Origin: Methanobacterium bryantii
GTDB taxonomy: Archaea > Methanobacteriota > Methanobacteria > Methanobacteriales > Methanobacteriaceae
Assembly: GCF_002287175.1 (NCBI RefSeq)
Contig: NZ_LMVM01000012.1
Span: forward strand, 310,001 to 374,000
Direction of reading: 5' to 3'
Length of the DNA: 64,000 bases
Shown: positions 61,807 to 64,000 of the stretch, piece by piece
Numbering within the stretch: position 1 is the first letter of the stretch
Layout: each line of letters opens with the position of its first letter
The notes under the pieces: model-generated
Seen by the model: the letters and a program-made list of their open reading frames with translations, nothing else
The model's database searches: none
Told to the model about the DNA's origin: nothing
Made by a program: the position numbers and the translations under genes

Positions 61807-63036
61807 ATGGCTGAACCATCAATTAAAATGAAAAAAGACCTAAATTACCAGTTATCAGGTTTAAATTACAGGTTAATGACAGCAGTTCTTTTCTGGTGCG
61901 GTTTAATAGTGATGTCCGGTATGTACCTTACTATACCTCTGATCTCAGTATTTTCAACATCCTTCAATATATCACCAAATGATGCGGCGTGGACCAGTAC
62001 CATTTTTTGTATATTCTTTGCCGCCGGCTGCCTAGTTTATGGACCTTTATCTGATAGATATGGTCGAAAAAAAATTATTTTAATAGGTATGGTCCTGTTA
62101 ACCATCGTATCACCACTTGTAGGTTTATTTGATAATATTTACTGGATTATTGCTCTTCGAGCAGTTCAGGGATTGGTTGCTGCTACATTTTCGCCGGTGG
62201 CACTGGCTTATATTGTGGAAATGTTTCCAGATACTAAAAAGCTGACAGCTACAGGTTTTCTGGTTACAGGATTTTTAATGGCAGGAATAACTGGCCAGGT
62301 CATAAGTGGTTTCATTAACCAGTATTTAAGCTGGAATTACGTGTTTAGTATAATGGGACTATTTTATCTCATCACTATTTTCATTGTAATGGCTTTTTTA
62401 CCTTATGATGATATTCAACGCCCTAAAAGCAGTGTTATAAGAGCTATTGTCCAGATGGGATCGTTATTTAAAATAAAAACACTGGTACTTACATATGCAG
62501 TGGATATAATGCTTTTAATGTCAATGATGTGCATGTACACCGCACTGGAATATTATTTAAGTGGACCTCAATTTGGCCTAAACAGCCAGGAAATTCTGTA
62601 TATACGGGCCGTAGGGATAATAGGTATTCTTTTTGCTTCAACTTCAGGTTTACTTGCCAAAAAATTCCACTTTTTCAATGTTCTCATTGCAGGATTACTA
62701 ATAGCTGCAGTAAGCCTTATATTGTTAGGAATGGTCTCTAATGTGATACTGCTCACTGTATTAAGTGTGGTTTTCGTGGCAGGTATGGCAGTAGCAACTC
62801 CAAATGTTATTGAGCTTATAGGTCAACTTGGAGGAAAAGCAAGAGGATCTGCTCTCTCAATTCATACGGTTGTTCTATTTATAGGAGCAGGTATAGGTCC
62901 TATTCTTGCTACTAACCTGTTAACTACTGGAATCAGTTCATTACCTTATTTAGTCATGGGTATTATGCTGATTATTGGAGTTGGACTGTCATTTTTAATC
63001 AAAAGATCATTCAACAACGAACCAGTTGGAAATTAA
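61807..63036 (+). CDS. MFS multidrug transporter (DHA1, Bcr/CmlA-like)
   Basis: A 409-residue 12-helix transporter: SGMYLTIPLISVFSTSFNISPNDAAWTSTIF, VYGPLSDRYGRKKIILIG (motif A), RAVQGLVAATFSPVALAYI, and MAGITGQVISGFINQYLSWNYVFS (motif C). Likely drug or metabolite efflux. The ATG follows AGGAGGCTTTAA. It carries the MarR-type operator before it and is followed at 88 nt by the MarR gene, so the pair is a self-regulated efflux unit. Confidence 0.9.
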   Translation: MAEPSIKMKKDLNYQLSGLNYRLMTAVLFWCGLIVMSGMYLTIPLISVFSTSFNISPNDAAWTSTIFCIFFAAGCLVYGPLSDRYGRKKIILIGMVLLTIVSPLVGLFDNIYWIIALRAVQGLVAATFSPVALAYIVEMFPDTKKLTATGFLVTGFLMAGITGQVISGFINQYLSWNYVFSIMGLFYLITIFIVMAFLPYDDIQRPKSSVIRAIVQMGSLFKIKTLVLTYAVDIMLLMSMMCMYTALEYYLSGPQFGLNSQEILYIRAVGIIGILFASTSGLLAKKFHFFNVLIAGLLIAAVSLILLGMVSNVILLTVLSVVFVAGMAVATPNVIELIGQLGGKARGSALSIHTVVLFIGAGIGPILATNLLTTGISSLPYLVMGIMLIIGVGLSFLIKRSFNNEPVGN

Positions 63037-63124
63037 ATTTTATTATTTTTTTTAAAAGAGGATCAATAAAATTTATATCGGTATAACGAGATACTTTTCA
63101 TGAAAAGTGTACAGGTGTGGTTAT

Positions 63125-63571
63125 GTGGATGTAGCTGAAATATGGGAGTACTTGGAACGTGTGGAAAAGGTGATACATTCAAAACATCATAAAGCAGCCA
63201 AAAAATATGGTTTAACACTGGAACAATTCCATTTACTTATAGAGCTGGATGAGCTGGAATTAGATATAATTTCTGAAAAGGCTTTACCTCCTACAATTGG
63301 GGAAATAGCTGCAGATATTGGTAATGCACCTCATACGCTGTCTGGGAGAATAAAAAGACTTGAAAAAAAAGGTCTGATTAAAAAAATACGGGATGAAAAA
63401 GATCTCAGGATAAATCGGGTTGTTTTTACGGAGAAAGGACGAGATCTAATCAATAACATTAAAAAAGAAACCGGTGACGAATTCATCCATAAAGCTGCTA
63501 AAATGGATGAAAAAATGTTAAAGGATCTTTTAAAGGGTTTAAAAGAATTAAATGAAAGTTTATCTGAATGA
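63125..63571 (+). CDS. MarR-family transcriptional regulator of the MFS unit
   Basis: A 148-residue winged-helix regulator: KYGLTLEQFHLLIELDEL, PPTIGEIAADIGNAPHTLSGRIKRLEKKGLI and EKDLRINRVVFTEKGRDLI. I chose the GTG at 63125 behind GGTGTGGTTAT over the GTG at 63107, which has no site. It probably represses the MFS gene and itself through TACTACGAT-type palindromes. Ligand unknown. Confidence 0.85.
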   Translation: MDVAEIWEYLERVEKVIHSKHHKAAKKYGLTLEQFHLLIELDELELDIISEKALPPTIGEIAADIGNAPHTLSGRIKRLEKKGLIKKIRDEKDLRINRVVFTEKGRDLINNIKKETGDEFIHKAAKMDEKMLKDLLKGLKELNESLSE

Positions 63572-64000
63572 ATATCAATGTTTAATTGTATTTCTAATTT
63601 TTAAGTATTTTCTAAATTAACAAATAACATAATAGTTTGCTGCCAGTCCTATATTCCGAAGACGCATAGTGAATGGAAAATTTGTAAGCATGGAAAGAGG
63701 TTGTTTAAATGACACCAAAATGTAAAATAACGGTTTTAAAGAATAAACTAACCTAAAATGTTAAGGTTTTGTATATTGTATGTTATATGTTGTATATTTT
63801 AGAATATAAATAACTAATGTTATATTAAATTAAATTGTACAATTTATTATAGGTATATTTTTAAAATGTAATCTTATTAAATTTATATCTATTTTTTAAG
63901 GTTATTATGTTAAATTTTATATAAAAAAATGATATTTGACTATACTGGATATAAATATAATCAATTATACTAAAATTCATATTTAAAGAATAACATAATA
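63572..64000. other. AT-rich spacer at the window end
   Basis: About 430 bp without an open frame of length or a clear ribosome binding site. TATA-like stretches near the end may belong to a gene outside. Confidence 0.45.

Overview
The window looks like a chromosome segment of a mesophilic, hydrogenotrophic methanogen of the order Methanobacteriales, most likely Methanobacterium or a close relative. The evidence is a very AT-rich genome; TATA-type promoters with GGAGG/GGTGA ribosome binding sites; a family-B DNA polymerase ending just after motif C, the split form known from this order; a secreted transglutaminase-like endopeptidase of the pseudomurein-wall type; DUF2769 proteins; and [NiFe]-hydrogenase maturation (HypF) beside LarB. 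No tRNA, rRNA or CRISPR array was seen.

Layout. 1-2.4 kb: bacterial-type chaperone genes (grpE, dnaK cut by the window edge) divergent from a Phr-like archaeal heat-shock regulator. 2.6-9 kb: cell-wall endopeptidase, a secreted protein of unknown role, hypF, larB and an unlisted 33-residue Cys peptide. 9-17 kb: housekeeping and redox genes (nitroreductase, two QueG-like Fe-S proteins, class III aminotransferase, amino acid permease, split polB). 17-31 kb: two DUF2769 paralogs, PadR/DUF1700/ArsR-type regulators, a MacB-like ABC exporter, yeast-type cytosine deaminase, HD hydrolase, leuCD and a MarR-methyltransferase pair. 31-42 kb: tandem ferredoxin-type aldo/keto reductases, a MuF-tail-like protein, a sensor histidine kinase, alpha/beta hydrolases, two zinc-ribbon/Gly-Cys-tail paralogs and a LysE exporter. 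42-64 kb: an accessory region of small regulator-plus-effector units (TetR, PadR, ArsR, MarR) with ferredoxin, at least six flavodoxin-fold proteins, hydrolases and two MFS pumps. It contains five decayed or frameshifted genes (DUF1232, FMN reductase, DUF2812, MDR dehydrogenase, aminoglycoside-nucleotidyltransferase-like).

The most unusual signals are not ordinary genes. (1) Two intergenic elements (20.8 and 34.4 kb) are built from paired hairpins whose stem sequences differ while a bulge and junction are kept; both sit between direct repeats, and one appears to have cut off the last codons of a histidine kinase. (2) Gene 3' ends are duplicated in the spacer behind leuD, an aldo/keto reductase and the histidine kinase. 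(3) Three genes seem to start at ATT or ATA codons placed correctly behind strong ribosome binding sites. (4) Two small ORFs with strong ribosome binding sites encode a 33-residue Cys peptide and a 45-residue membrane or secreted peptide; the leader of the latter can fold to hide its ribosome binding site. (5) A roughly 124-nt nested stem-loop behind the ABC exporter contains two G-U wobble pairs, as expected of an RNA. All functional statements rest on reading motifs by eye; no database search was run.
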